Shown here piece by piece: positions 46,542-56,184 of a stretch of DNA of 64,000 nt (position 1 is the first letter of the stretch; every line of letters starts with the position of its first letter). The notes below the pieces were generated by a model, which saw nothing but the letters and a program-made list of their open reading frames with translations, was not told the DNA's origin and did not search any database. Source of the stretch: JAGVSR01 sp963750715 (GTDB taxonomy: Bacteria > Pseudomonadota > Alphaproteobacteria > Rhizobiales > Hyphomicrobiaceae); assembly GCA_963750715.1 (NCBI GenBank), contig CAVVRP010000016.1:310001-374000 (forward strand), in the 5' to 3' direction. A program made the position numbers and the translations under genes.

Positions 46542-47369
46542 TCAGAGTATGTCGCGATCGTGGGTTGGTTTGCGGCCCTCGTGGCTTGAACCGCAGGAAG
46601 GGCACATTACCTCGGCGCGGTTGATCGGGAAGCCGCATTTGCACAGCGTATGCTCGCCCGGCGCGACGCCTTGCACCACCGACACCCGCTCATCGAAGAC
46701 GAAGCAGGCGCCATCCCACATGCTGGCGTCCAGTGGCACGTCTTTGAGATACTTCAGGATGCCGCCATCGAGATGATAGACCTCCGGAAACCCGAGCGAG
46801 AGCATATAGGCGGATGCTTTCTCGCAACGGATGCCGCCCGTGCAGAACATGGCGACCTTCGTGTGAACAGCCGGATCGAGATTTGCCTTCACGAAGTCCG
46901 GAAACTGAGAGAACGAGCCCGTACCGGGGTCGATAGCGCCGCGAAACGTGCCGATGGCGACCTCGTAGTCGTTTCGCGTGTCGATGACGACGACGTCGTC
47001 GCGCGAGATCAACGCGTTCCATTCATGCGGCTTGACATAGGTTCCAACGCGGCTCGCTGGATCGGTCTGCGGCGCGCCGAAGGTCACGATCTCCTGTTTG
47101 ACCTTAACCTTCATCCGCTGGAATGGGCGTTCGCTCGCCCGCGAGAGCTTGACACTCAGATCGTGAAACGGTGGCACCGACCTCAGCCGGTCCACCACCA
47201 TAGCTACTGCGAAACCCTCGCCCGCAATTGTTCCGTTGATACCTTCGTGGGCGACAAGAATAGTACCCGTCGTCCCCGCCTGCGCGCAGACCTCCTGCAA
47301 CCGGTCACGCAAAGCGTCCGGATCCGGAATATGCGCAAACTTGTAAAAGGCGCAGACGGTATAGGTCAT
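46542..47369 (-). CDS. trhO: tRNA uridine(34) hydroxylase TrhO
   Basis: A 275-residue rhodanese-like protein of the TrhO (YceA) family, which hydroxylates uridine 34 of tRNA with oxygen. The N-terminal ferredoxin-like part includes GTILVAHEGINGTIAGE; the central part is FGAPQTDPASRVGTYVKPHEWN; the rhodanese active-site Cys is in FCTGGIRCEKASAY. A C-terminal zinc-binding tail has LCKCGFPIN and MCPSCGSS. Length and motifs are typical. Confidence 0.94.
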   Translation of the reverse strand: MTYTVCAFYKFAHIPDPDALRDRLQEVCAQAGTTGTILVAHEGINGTIAGEGFAVAMVVDRLRSVPPFHDLSVKLSRASERPFQRMKVKVKQEIVTFGAPQTDPASRVGTYVKPHEWNALISRDDVVVIDTRNDYEVAIGTFRGAIDPGTGSFSQFPDFVKANLDPAVHTKVAMFCTGGIRCEKASAYMLSLGFPEVYHLDGGILKYLKDVPLDASMWDGACFVFDERVSVVQGVAPGEHTLCKCGFPINRAEVMCPSCGSSHEGRKPTHDRDIL

Positions 47370-47635
47370 ACGATGGTGGCATCCTGCCGGGTGACGGCGG
47401 CGATGGCGTTCGGTGGACTACGCGCGACGAAGGCCATATTCGTCAATAGCCGAGGAAACGATGTCCGAGCCGTTCGCGTGCTGCGGACATCAGACGTCGG
47501 GATGAAGCTCATCACAGCAATCGGCCGGACGTGACCCACCACGGCGGCATGTTACTTGGTTGTTGACGTAGGAATGAACGGACCTACCCAGGGACCCGGG
47601 ACGGACAGCTCTGACCGCACGTGTAGGCCGAGCGG

Positions 47636-50074
47636 CTAGACGTCCAGGTTGGCGACCGTGAGGGCGTTTTCCTGAATGAAATCGCGGCGCGGCTCCACCA
47701 CGTCGCCCATCAACTTGGTGAAGATTTCATCAGCCTCGGCCAGTTCGCTCACCTTCACTTGAAGCAGGGTCCGGGCATCACGGTCGAGCGTGGTTTCCCA
47801 CAACTGCTCGGGGTTCATTTCGCCCAGACCTTTGTAGCGCTGGAGCGAGATGCCCTTGCGGCCGGCATCGTAGACCGCCTCGAGCAAGGCGCGCGGGCCG
47901 AAAACTGGCGTCACGTCCTCCTTGCGCTTTAAACGCGCCGGTTTGCCAAAGATCTCGGACAGGAAGGTCTGCTTTTCGTTGAGTTGGCGCGCATCGAGCG
48001 ACGCCAGCATGGCCCGGTCGAGCGCATGCGCCTCGGCGACACCGCGGACTTCGCGGCGGAACACGAAACCATCGTCGCCGTAGCGGCCGTGCCAGCCGGT
48101 CTCGGTTTCCTCGGCCATCAGGTCGAGACGGTGCGCGATGGCGTCGGCACGCGCCTGAGCGGCTTCGGCCGACTGCGTCACTGCCGGATCGAATAGGCCA
48201 CCGATGGCGGCCTGCTCAACGACCATACGTGAATACCGCGAATGCAGCTGATCGATCAACGAGACGATTCCGCGGCACTGATCCACGATATCTCGCAGGT
48301 CCTTGCCGCCGCGCTGCACGCCGCTGTCTGAGACGAACACGGTGTCTTCCAGACCGCTGTCGATTAGATAATCTTCGAGCGCGCGCTGATCCTTAAGGTA
48401 GGTGCCCGATTTGCCCCGCGTCACCTTATATAGCGGCGGCTGCGCGATATAGACGTGCCCCTTTTCGATCAATTCCGGCATCTGCCGGTAGAAGAACGTC
48501 AGCAGCAAAGTGCGAATGTGCGCGCCGTCGACATCTGCGTCGGTCATGATGATGATCTTGTGGTACCTCAGCTTCGAGATATCGAAGTCGTCGCGGATGC
48601 CGGTGCCCAGAGCGCCGATGATGTTGGTTACCTGCTCCGACGACAGCATCTTGTCGATGCGCGCACGCTCCACGTTGAGGATCTTGCCGCGGATCGGCAG
48701 CACGGCCTGATACTCGCGCTTGCGTCCCTGCTTGGCGGATCCACCTGCCGAGTCGCCCTCGACGATGAACATCTCGGTGTTGGCCGGATCGCGATCCTGG
48801 CATTCGGCAAGCCCGCCGGGCAGCCGTAATCCGTCGAGCGCGCCCTTGCGCCGCGTCAATTCTCTCGCCTTGCGAGCTGCTTCGCGTGCCAGTGCGGCTT
48901 CGACGATCTTGCCGACGATGCTCTTGGCTTCCTTGGGATGCTCCTCGAACCACGCGGCGAGCTGATCGCCAACCACGTTTTCGACCACGGGCTTCACTTC
49001 TGACGAGACGAGCTTGTCCTTCGTCTGCGAGGAAAACTTCGGGTCTGGAACTTTGACAGAGAGAACGCAGGTCAGGCCTTCTCGCGCGTCTTCGCCCGAC
49101 AGATCGACTTTTTCCTTCTTGGCGATGCCGCTTTCACCCGCGTATTTGTTAACGACGCGGGTGAGAGCGCCACGGAACCCGGCCAAATGCGTGCCACCGT
49201 CGCGCTGCGGAATGTTGTTGGTGAAGCACAGCACATTTTCGTGGTAGCTGTCGTTCCACCAGAGTGCGACCTCGACGCCGATGCCATCCTTGTCGGAGCG
49301 GATCATGAGCGGTTCAGAGATCAGCGCCTGCTTGGAGCGGTCGAGATAGCGGACGAACTCGGCCGTGCCGCCCTCGTAGAAGAACTCCTCGCGCTTCACA
49401 TCGGCATGGCGTGCGTCCGTCAGAACGATCCGCGCACCCGAATTCAGGAATGCCAGTTCGCGCAGGCGGTGCTCGATCGTCGCGTAGTCGAACTCGACCA
49501 TCGTGAAAGTCGCCAGAGACGGCAGGAAACTGACCTCGGTGCCGCGCTGACCCTTGGCGTCCCCGATCAACTTGAGCGGAGCCGTCGCGACACCGTCGCG
49601 GAACTCGATGGCGTGCTCCTTGCCTTCGCGCCAGATGCGCGCCCTGAGCCACGTCGATAAGGCATTGACGACCGAAACGCCGACGCCGTGAAGGCCACCG
49701 GAGACCTTATAGGAATTCTGGTCGAATTTGCCGCCAGCATGAAGTTCCGTGAACACGATCTCGGCCGCCGAACGCTTCGGCGCCTGGTCGTCGTCCTTTT
49801 TGATGCCGGTCGGAATACCGCGCCCGTCATCGCGCACGGTAACGGAGCCATCCGGATTGAGCGCGACTTCGCAACGCGTGGCATGGCCGGCGAGCACCTC
49901 GTCGATGGCATTGTCCACCACCTCGTAGATCATGTGGTGGAGGCCCGATCCGTCATCGGTATCGCCGATGTACATGCCCGGCCGCTTGCGCACCGCGTCG
50001 AGGCCCTTCAGCATCTTGATGCTGTCCTCGCCATACTCTTCGGCGGCCGGCTTCTTGGCGGGTTGAGCGCTCAT
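47636..50074 (-). CDS. gyrB: DNA gyrase subunit B
   Basis: An 812-residue ATPase subunit of DNA gyrase, which introduces negative supercoils. GHKL ATPase motifs are VDNAIDEVLAGHA, DDGRGIPTG and KVSGGLHGVGVSVVNALS; the transducer and TOPRIM motifs are EGDSAGGSAKQGRKRE, with the metal-binding acidic residues, and DADVDGAHIRTLLLTFFYR. The C-terminal SLQRYKGLGEMNPEQLWETT is typical. It follows recF on the same strand in the dnaA-dnaN-recF-gyrB block. Confidence 0.98.
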   Translation of the reverse strand: MSAQPAKKPAAEEYGEDSIKMLKGLDAVRKRPGMYIGDTDDGSGLHHMIYEVVDNAIDEVLAGHATRCEVALNPDGSVTVRDDGRGIPTGIKKDDDQAPKRSAAEIVFTELHAGGKFDQNSYKVSGGLHGVGVSVVNALSTWLRARIWREGKEHAIEFRDGVATAPLKLIGDAKGQRGTEVSFLPSLATFTMVEFDYATIEHRLRELAFLNSGARIVLTDARHADVKREEFFYEGGTAEFVRYLDRSKQALISEPLMIRSDKDGIGVEVALWWNDSYHENVLCFTNNIPQRDGGTHLAGFRGALTRVVNKYAGESGIAKKEKVDLSGEDAREGLTCVLSVKVPDPKFSSQTKDKLVSSEVKPVVENVVGDQLAAWFEEHPKEAKSIVGKIVEAALAREAARKARELTRRKGALDGLRLPGGLAECQDRDPANTEMFIVEGDSAGGSAKQGRKREYQAVLPIRGKILNVERARIDKMLSSEQVTNIIGALGTGIRDDFDISKLRYHKIIIMTDADVDGAHIRTLLLTFFYRQMPELIEKGHVYIAQPPLYKVTRGKSGTYLKDQRALEDYLIDSGLEDTVFVSDSGVQRGGKDLRDIVDQCRGIVSLIDQLHSRYSRMVVEQAAIGGLFDPAVTQSAEAAQARADAIAHRLDLMAEETETGWHGRYGDDGFVFRREVRGVAEAHALDRAMLASLDARQLNEKQTFLSEIFGKPARLKRKEDVTPVFGPRALLEAVYDAGRKGISLQRYKGLGEMNPEQLWETTLDRDARTLLQVKVSELAEADEIFTKLMGDVVEPRRDFIQENALTVANLDV

Positions 50075-50230
50075 TCGGTTCTCGTTTCAACGATATCTGC
50101 GATGGCCTACCCTTATATCACAGAAGCGCTTAGTACGGCGAACAAACGACCGTCGGAACGCTGGCGCACGTCGGAAAATTTGCATTAAAAATCAATGCGT
50201 TGCTTGCTACCGTTTTGAGTGGTTGATTTC

Positions 50231-51388
50231 TCACGACGACGCGGTGACGCGCCCCTCCCGCGCCTGCCAGAATCCGGCCCTTCCATCGAGGCCCGAGAAC
50301 GCCGGACGGTCGGTTCCCGTCATCCATGCCTGGGAGCCCAGACGGATGATCTCATCGAACAGGGCGGCTCGCCGCTGGTCGTCGAGATGCGCGGTCACTT
50401 CGTCGAGGAGCAGGATGGGGGCGCATCCATCGCGGCGCTCCGCGACAAGCTCCGCGTGCGCCAGGACGAGACCGAGCAGAAGCGCCTTCTGCTCCCCGGT
50501 GGAGCACAGCTTCGCTGGCATCGTCTTGGCGCCGTGCGTCACCACGAGATCGGCGCGGTGGGGACCTTCCAGCGTGCGGCCGGCGGCGCGATCGCGTTCG
50601 CGTCCGCCCCGCAGGGCCCGCATGTAAAGATCCTCGACATCGACAGCCGCGCGTTGGGAAAGTTCCGTTTCGATAGTGCCTTCAAGCTCTATGCCGGCCC
50701 AGGGGAATGGCGACTGCGGATCGCGTGCCAACCGGCTTTGCGTGATAACGTGCAGTGCGCCGACCGCCTCGACTCGCGCCGCTGCGATGGCAACGCCAGT
50801 CTCAACCATCATCTGCTCCAGGCCTTCGAAGCGCGATGCGTCTCGCACGCCATCCGATAGAAGACAGTTGCGCTGCTGCATGGCGCGTTCGAACCGGCTG
50901 GCGCGCTTGGCGTGCTCGGAATCGAAACACAGGACCAGCCTGTCGAGAAAGCGCCGGCGTTCGGACCCGGGCCCCGTGAACAGACCGTCCATCGCGGGCG
51001 TAAGCCAGACCATCTCGACATAGTCGGCGAGCACGCCCGAACCGGATTTCGTTTCGCCGTTGAGGCGCACAATGCGGCCGCTTCGCTCGCCGTGCGATCC
51101 CGTCGCCAGTCCCGTTCCAACGTCGATCGCACCAAGCAGCGTGTTGATGCGCGCGGCGACCGACCATGACCCGTCGCCGCCCGCGTGAGCCAGATCCGCG
51201 AACGGCGCGCGTCGCAGGCCTTGGCCTGGAGCCAGCAGCGATACGGCTTCGAGAAGGTTCGTCTTACCCGACCCGTTGGGACCGGTCAGCACTTGCGGCT
51301 CGGGGCCGAGGTCGAGAGCAAGCGTGGCGTAGTTCCGAAACGACGTCAGCGCGATGCGTTCGACCCATAGCCGGCGATCGGCGATCAA
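50231..51388 (-). CDS. recF: DNA replication and repair protein RecF
   Basis: A 385-residue SMC-like ATPase that loads RecA at gaps. ALTSFRNYATLAL starts the domain, Walker A is LTGPNGSGKTNLLEAVSLL, the ABC signature region is LCSTGEQKALLLGLVLAHA, and Walker B is PILLLDEVTAHLD. The start is a TTG one base after the dnaN stop, so translation is coupled to dnaN; the true start could be slightly different. Confidence 0.96.
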   Translation of the reverse strand: MIADRRLWVERIALTSFRNYATLALDLGPEPQVLTGPNGSGKTNLLEAVSLLAPGQGLRRAPFADLAHAGGDGSWSVAARINTLLGAIDVGTGLATGSHGERSGRIVRLNGETKSGSGVLADYVEMVWLTPAMDGLFTGPGSERRRFLDRLVLCFDSEHAKRASRFERAMQQRNCLLSDGVRDASRFEGLEQMMVETGVAIAAARVEAVGALHVITQSRLARDPQSPFPWAGIELEGTIETELSQRAAVDVEDLYMRALRGGRERDRAAGRTLEGPHRADLVVTHGAKTMPAKLCSTGEQKALLLGLVLAHAELVAERRDGCAPILLLDEVTAHLDDQRRAALFDEIIRLGSQAWMTGTDRPAFSGLDGRAGFWQAREGRVTASS

Positions 51389-51389
51389 C

Positions 51390-52508
51390 TCACACCCGCA
51401 TCGGCATGAGCACGTAAAGGGCGCTCTCGTCGTCGGCGTCGCGAATCATGGTGGGTGAACCAGAATCCGCCAGCATGAACCGCGCTTCCTCGCTGCCAAG
51501 CTGGTTGGCGATATCAAGGAGATAACGAGCGTTGAAGCCGATCTCCAATGGTGTCGATGAATACGTCGCGCTGATCTCTTCCGTGGCGCTTCCGCCTTCC
51601 GGGTTGGTGACCGACAGGATCAACTTGTCCTTGGCGATATTCAACTTGACCGCGCGACCGCGTTCGCTGGCAATCGTCGACACCCGGTCGACAGCGCTTA
51701 TGAAGTCGGCATTGGGAACCCGCAGTTCCTTGTCATTGTTCTGCGGGATGACGCGGCCGTAATCGGGGAACGTGCCGTCGATCAGCTTCGATGTCAGCGT
51801 CACGCTGCCCATCTCCATGCGCACCTTGGACGGGCTGACGCTGATCTTGACGCTGTCGCCGCCGTCCTCGATCAGACGCTGCAGTTCGGTGACCGTCTTT
51901 CGTGGAATGATGATGCCGGGCATGCCCTCGGCACCCTTGGGCCGAGTCATTTCAGCTTGAGCCAGACGATGCCCGTCGGTTGCCACCGCACGCAGGAACG
52001 GCGTTTTGCCGGTATCGACGGTGTGCAGAAAGATGCCGTTGAGGTAGTAGCGGGTCTCTTCCGTTGAGATGGCGAAGCGCGTCTTGTCGATCAGCCGCTT
52101 CAACTCGGCAGCCTCGACCTCGAACTTGTGGCCGAAATCGCCCGCGGCGATGTCGGGGAAATCCTCAGGCCCCAGAGACTGCAATGCGAAGCGCGACGAG
52201 CCTGCCGATATGGTCACTCGCTCCTTTTCTGCGTCGCGCTTGATTTCGATCTGGCTGCCGTCAGGAAGCTTGCGCACGATGTCGTGCAGCAGATGCGCCG
52301 GTACGGTCACTGCTCCAGACTGGCCGACATTGGCCTTGACCTCCTCGACGACCTCGCGTTCGAGGTCGGTCGCCTTCAACTCGAGGGAATTCTGCGAGGC
52401 GCGAAGCAGCACGTTGGAGAGAATGGGAATGGTCGTGCGCCGTTCCACTACGCTCGTCACGTGTCCGAGCGCCCTCAGAAGTTCGCCTCTTTCGATCACC
52501 AGCCGCAT
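51390..52508 (-). CDS. dnaN: DNA polymerase III beta subunit (sliding clamp)
   Basis: A 372-residue clamp subunit in three similar domains that forms a dimeric ring on DNA. MRLVIERGELLRALGHVTSV at the N-terminus, VPAHLLHDIVRKLPDGSQI in domain 1, and the C-terminal hydrophobic end (YVLMPMRV) of the protein-binding cleft are typical. The ATG at 52508 follows GAGG; an upstream in-frame ATG would add five residues. Confidence 0.97.
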   Translation of the reverse strand: MRLVIERGELLRALGHVTSVVERRTTIPILSNVLLRASQNSLELKATDLEREVVEEVKANVGQSGAVTVPAHLLHDIVRKLPDGSQIEIKRDAEKERVTISAGSSRFALQSLGPEDFPDIAAGDFGHKFEVEAAELKRLIDKTRFAISTEETRYYLNGIFLHTVDTGKTPFLRAVATDGHRLAQAEMTRPKGAEGMPGIIIPRKTVTELQRLIEDGGDSVKISVSPSKVRMEMGSVTLTSKLIDGTFPDYGRVIPQNNDKELRVPNADFISAVDRVSTIASERGRAVKLNIAKDKLILSVTNPEGGSATEEISATYSSTPLEIGFNARYLLDIANQLGSEEARFMLADSGSPTMIRDADDESALYVLMPMRV

Positions 52509-52729
52509 AGGTTGCCTCGGCACCTGTCATGAATTCAAGCACATGCCCCCTGCCGGGCGATGTGCCCGCGGCCCGTGCCTCGCGACGCTGAAGCGGGCCG
52601 GTCTGGCCGCATGCGATGGAAGGGATTCGCGTGAGGACGGCACTTGACCCGATATGGCAGCCGTTTTCAAGGGGCGGAACGCCTGGGAGGGTTATTATGC
52701 CCCCATCCATCGCGGTATATGGGGCGCAG

Positions 52730-52758
52730 AAAAAGGGGCGGCACAAGAGTGCCGCCCC
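52730..52758 (-). terminator. intrinsic terminator of dnaA
   Basis: Read on the minus strand, GGGGCGGCAC and GTGCCGCCCC make a perfect 10-bp stem with a 4-base loop, followed by five T residues. It lies about 70 bp after the dnaA stop, so dnaN is transcribed separately. Confidence 0.88.
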
Positions 52759-52826
52759 CGCTTACCGGAGCCACCAGCCGAAATTGCCCTCAACAACTGT
52801 CCGCTACCGGATCCCGTGCACCTGGC

Positions 52827-54344
52827 TCAGTGGGCGAGCATTTTCTTCAATTCCTCAAGTTCGTCCCGAAGCCTCTGGTTGGCGTTCAATTCGCCCTCGA
52901 TCTTGCGGATTGCGTGAAGCACCGTCGTGTGATCGCGGTTGCCGAAGCGGCGTCCGATCTCGGGCAGCGAACGAGCTGTCAGCTGCTTGGCGAGGTACAT
53001 GCCGATCTGGCGCGGCCAAACCACCGAACGATGCCGGCGCTGCGACAGGAGATCACCTTTCGAGACGCCGAAGTGACGCGAGACGATGCGCAGAATATCC
53101 TCGATCTTGATGCGGCGCGGCTCGAAGCCCTGCACCAGATCGCGGATAACGGTTTCGACGATATCGAGCGTCAGCGGCGAACGGACATGCTGCCAGGTAA
53201 GATGCAGGCGGTTGACCGCGCCTTCGAGTTCACGGCCGCTTTCTGTCAGGCGCGCCGCCAGCAGTTCGATGATCTCGCGCGACAAGCCGAACGAAGCTTC
53301 GAGGGACTGCTTCTCGGCGATCCGGCGCTCGATGACCTTAATCCGCAACTCCTCGTCGAAGTGGCCGATCTCGGTGACGAGACCCCGCTGCAAACGAGAG
53401 CGCATGCGCTCGTTCAGGCGCTCGATGTGAGCTGGGGCGCGAGCCGAGGCCACGACAACCTGACGGCCCCCGTCGAGCAGGGCGTTAATGATGTGGTCGA
53501 ACTCCTGCTCCGTCTTCTCGCCCTGCATGAACTCCAGGTCGTCGATCAGAAGCATGTTGATCGAGCGGAACCGCTCCTTGAAGGCCAGCGGATCGGAGCT
53601 GCGCAGGGCTTCCACGAACTGGTAGCGGAAGCGCTCGGCCGTCAGATAGAGCACGTTTGGCTGTGGTGCCCGTCGCCGAACGTCCCATGCGATTGCCTGC
53701 AGAAGATGGGTTTTTCCAAGCCCGACCTGGGAATGGATGAAGAGCGGATTGATGCCCGGATTTCCCGTCATGACCGTCTCTGCGGCCTGCACGGCGGCTG
53801 CGTGCGCGAGCCGGTTGGGAGGGCCGACGACGAACGTCTCGAATGTATGGTGCGGATCGAGAGGCGATCCTTCGAGGCCAGAAGCTTGTGAGCGGCCGAT
53901 GACCGCCGGCTGCAGCCGTACGAACTTCTGGCGCTGAAGATCCGTGTCGCTGGACGGTAGCGGAAGTCGCGCCTCAGCTCCTCCATCGCGCGCGGCCGCA
54001 CCGTTCGCGGGCAGCGCAACCGGCTGCCGCGCAGTTGCGTTCCCAGGCTGGCGCAAGGCCACGTCGACACGCTCGGCACCCTTGAACTCGGCCCGGCAGC
54101 ACATCAGTAGGTCGTCGCTGTAATGAGACTGAATCCAGTTGCGCAGGAACTTCACCGGCACGGATGTCCGCACAGTGGCGCCGTCGAAGCCCTCGAACTC
54201 GAGCGCCTTGAACCAGCTTGTGTAGATATCGTCCCCCAACCGTGCGCGAAGGAGGGCGTGAACCTTCTTGCCACGTGTTTCCTCACCTGCCACTGCATCT
54301 TTTGTCGAAGGACCGGCTAGATCGGCCGTCGCGATCGTCTGCAT
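52827..54344 (-). CDS. dnaA: chromosomal replication initiator DnaA
   Basis: A 505-residue AAA+ initiator. Domain I includes GDDIYTSWFKALEFEGF; an Ala/Pro-rich linker follows; the ATPase domain has Walker A HSQVGLGKTHLLQAIAWD, Walker B MLLIDDLEFMQGEKTEQEF and the sensor/arginine finger region RMRSRLQRGLVTEI. Domain IV carries the DnaA-box binding signature SLPEIGRRFGNRDHTTVLHA. ATP-DnaA opens the origin. No consensus TTATCCACA boxes were found nearby, so the replication origin is probably elsewhere, as is common in this order. Confidence 0.97.
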   Translation of the reverse strand: MQTIATADLAGPSTKDAVAGEETRGKKVHALLRARLGDDIYTSWFKALEFEGFDGATVRTSVPVKFLRNWIQSHYSDDLLMCCRAEFKGAERVDVALRQPGNATARQPVALPANGAAARDGGAEARLPLPSSDTDLQRQKFVRLQPAVIGRSQASGLEGSPLDPHHTFETFVVGPPNRLAHAAAVQAAETVMTGNPGINPLFIHSQVGLGKTHLLQAIAWDVRRRAPQPNVLYLTAERFRYQFVEALRSSDPLAFKERFRSINMLLIDDLEFMQGEKTEQEFDHIINALLDGGRQVVVASARAPAHIERLNERMRSRLQRGLVTEIGHFDEELRIKVIERRIAEKQSLEASFGLSREIIELLAARLTESGRELEGAVNRLHLTWQHVRSPLTLDIVETVIRDLVQGFEPRRIKIEDILRIVSRHFGVSKGDLLSQRRHRSVVWPRQIGMYLAKQLTARSLPEIGRRFGNRDHTTVLHAIRKIEGELNANQRLRDELEELKKMLAH

Positions 54345-54456
54345 GTGCTACCCCCGCACTTTCATTCCGACCCTCAACCCGACCGGGCACGACTTCGCCG
54401 TTGCCGTTTGCCTCTGCAAACAGCGCCGCGTGATCCGATCAATCAAAAGTGGACGC

Positions 54457-54900
54457 TTAGCCCTGTTCCCAAGGCAGGCCCGCCGCTTTCCAGCCGGCGA
54501 CGCGTCCCCTGTGGCGTTCGGTATCGAGAGGGCCCTCGAAACCTTCACCCACGTTGCGGCAGCGCTTGAAACCAGCTCCCGCCATTAGTTCCGCAGCCAT
54601 TCGGCTGCGGCCGCCCGACCGGCATAGGAAGAACACTTCCGTGTCCTTTCTCACGCCGGCCTGATCAAGCAGCCCTCCTAGACGGTCCGCGAACCCGGGA
54701 TCGATCCGGTTGTCGGGAAACGTCTGCCACTCGACCAAAATCACCCGTTTGCCGACATTCGACAAATCAGGCACTCCGACAAAAGCCCATTCCGCTCGAG
54801 TCCGCACATCGACCAGAACAGAACCGTTGTCCTCTTCGAGCCGCGACCAGACGTCCGCAACCGAGACATCCCGCACCGGCTCAACCGATCCCGACTCCAA
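54457..54900 (-). CDS. rhodanese-like domain protein
   Basis: A 147-residue single-domain rhodanese. VLVDVRTRAEWAFVGVPDLS opens the domain, and the active-site loop is FLCRSGGRSRMAAE with the nucleophilic Cys. Such proteins carry sulfane sulfur, but the substrate is unknown. It lies about 110 bp upstream of dnaA on the same strand, a position conserved in related genomes only as far as I can recall. Confidence 0.85.
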   Translation of the reverse strand: MESGSVEPVRDVSVADVWSRLEEDNGSVLVDVRTRAEWAFVGVPDLSNVGKRVILVEWQTFPDNRIDPGFADRLGGLLDQAGVRKDTEVFFLCRSGGRSRMAAELMAGAGFKRCRNVGEGFEGPLDTERHRGRVAGWKAAGLPWEQG

Positions 54901-55592
54901 TTCAACTCCTCCAAGCGACGGCAGAAGTAGAGGGCAAGTAACAACCCAATCCGAACCACTCGACGCAAGTCTTGTGATATTTACGAAACTATTCGAAGTC
55001 CGACTCCCAGATAAACCTGGAAGAGACTTGAGAACTCAAGATGGTTTGACGATGAATCCCAGACCTAAAACGCTGCACACTGGGGCTCGACGCTCGTCGA
55101 TACTGAAAACCTGACACAATGGGCAAGGACGCGCCCGGCACTGGGAGATTAAGTAATCGTTAAAGGCTCGGGACGCAAGCACCGGGACGTCGAAGACCCG
55201 CGCCAGGCTACAGTGGAAAAGTCATATCCCGAAGTTAACAAACGCAAACAGCACTCTTTCAAAACATATTGTTAAGTGGAGAAATTATGGCCGTCTTTTT
55301 GGTTCAAACTGAATCAATGATGCCTTGGAAAAAGTGACTGGCAAGAGTCGTTTTTCTCCCGGTCTGAAGCCGCCCACTTTGCCCCGCAATCCACAGGCAA
55401 GGACGCCATTCCGATGTGAATCCACTGGGTTACGCATGTTCAAATTTCGACGAAGGAGGACCTGTTGCTGCTTCCTTTGTGGCGAACATGACACAATGGC
55501 GACAGCAAAGTATCGATCATCCCACTCAAAGCACGATTTTGCCGCCGGACGCGTGCCGACCGGATCCGGCTATGACACTGTAAAATAGACAG
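54901..55592. other. 690-bp intergenic region between rhodanese gene and rpsT
   Basis: No gene was found. The region is less GC-rich than the neighbouring coding DNA, contains a TTAA-N7-TTAA motif at 55149-55163 and several TTAAC/TTAAG half-sites (around 55233 and 55271). No DnaA boxes of the consensus type were seen. Confidence 0.5.
55149..55163 (+). promoter_or_regulatory. candidate CtrA-binding site
   Basis: TTAA-GTAATCG-TTAA matches the full TTAA-N7-TTAA recognition sequence of the cell-cycle regulator CtrA, which is conserved in Hyphomicrobiales. It lies 250 bp upstream of the rhodanese-dnaA genes and downstream of rpsT. Function is inferred from the motif alone. Confidence 0.4.
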
Positions 55593-55616
55593 AAAAAGCC
55601 GAGCACTTGACCCGGC
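55593..55616 (-). terminator. intrinsic terminator of rpsT
   Basis: On the minus strand GCCGGG, a 7-base loop and CTCGGC (one G.T pair) are followed by TTTTTCT. It lies about 35 bp after the rpsT stop. Confidence 0.8.
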
Positions 55617-55650
55617 CTCTCAAAATAGAACGAGCAGGCGACCAGACCAA

Positions 55651-55914
55651 TCAGGCCATCGCCTTGACCCGGGCAGCAAGGCGCGAAACCTTTCGCGCGG
55701 CGGTCTTCTTATGGAACAGGCCCTTCTGAGCGGTGCGAACCAGTAGCGGCTCGGTAGCAAGAAGCGCGGATTTCGCCTTCGCCTTGTCTCCCGACGCGAT
55801 CGCCTCCTCTACCGAGCGGATCTCGCCTTTGACCCGTGTCTTACGAGCCTTGTTAATCTCGGTGCGGCGGATCATCTGACGCGCGGCTTTCTTCGCCGAC
55901 GACGTATTGGCCAT
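55651..55914 (-). CDS. rpsT: 30S ribosomal protein S20
   Basis: An 87-residue basic protein of the small ribosomal subunit that binds 16S rRNA. MANTSSAKKAARQMIRRTEI and KGLFHKKTAARKVSRLAARV are typical. The ATG at 55914 gives the normal length; an upstream in-frame start is not needed. It is followed by its own terminator and lies near dnaA as in other Hyphomicrobiales. Confidence 0.96.
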   Translation of the reverse strand: MANTSSAKKAARQMIRRTEINKARKTRVKGEIRSVEEAIASGDKAKAKSALLATEPLLVRTAQKGLFHKKTAARKVSRLAARVKAMA

Positions 55915-56184
55915 GAAACTGCAGTCCTTTGTGTTGCGTCGCGACCAGCTTTGGAACTGTGCGCGTAATGCGCGAGCGCCCAGTCGAATGAGCATAGATC
56001 CAGATCCAGTCTTCCGGCTGGACGATGGGCAGTCGTATAACGGGGTCCCCGGTTTCGGTCAACCCGGCCGATACATGTCTGATACATGAGGGTAAGCATT
56101 CCGCAGTGGCGCGCTTTCTTCTGGCGCGCCAGAACGCAACCATAGTCGCAATCAAGTAATGACCCGAACCAAGAAGGTCCCAAT

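Noticed and set aside
46650..47534. A 294-residue plus-strand frame
   Set aside because: Mirror of trhO in high-GC sequence; His/Arg/Asp-rich without domains.
52644..53891. A 415-residue plus-strand frame
   Set aside because: It runs through dnaA on the opposite strand and across the dnaA terminator hairpin.
54901..55592. Candidate replication origin next to dnaA
   Set aside because: No cluster of consensus DnaA boxes or AT-rich unwinding element could be seen; in many alphaproteobacteria the origin is not at dnaA.
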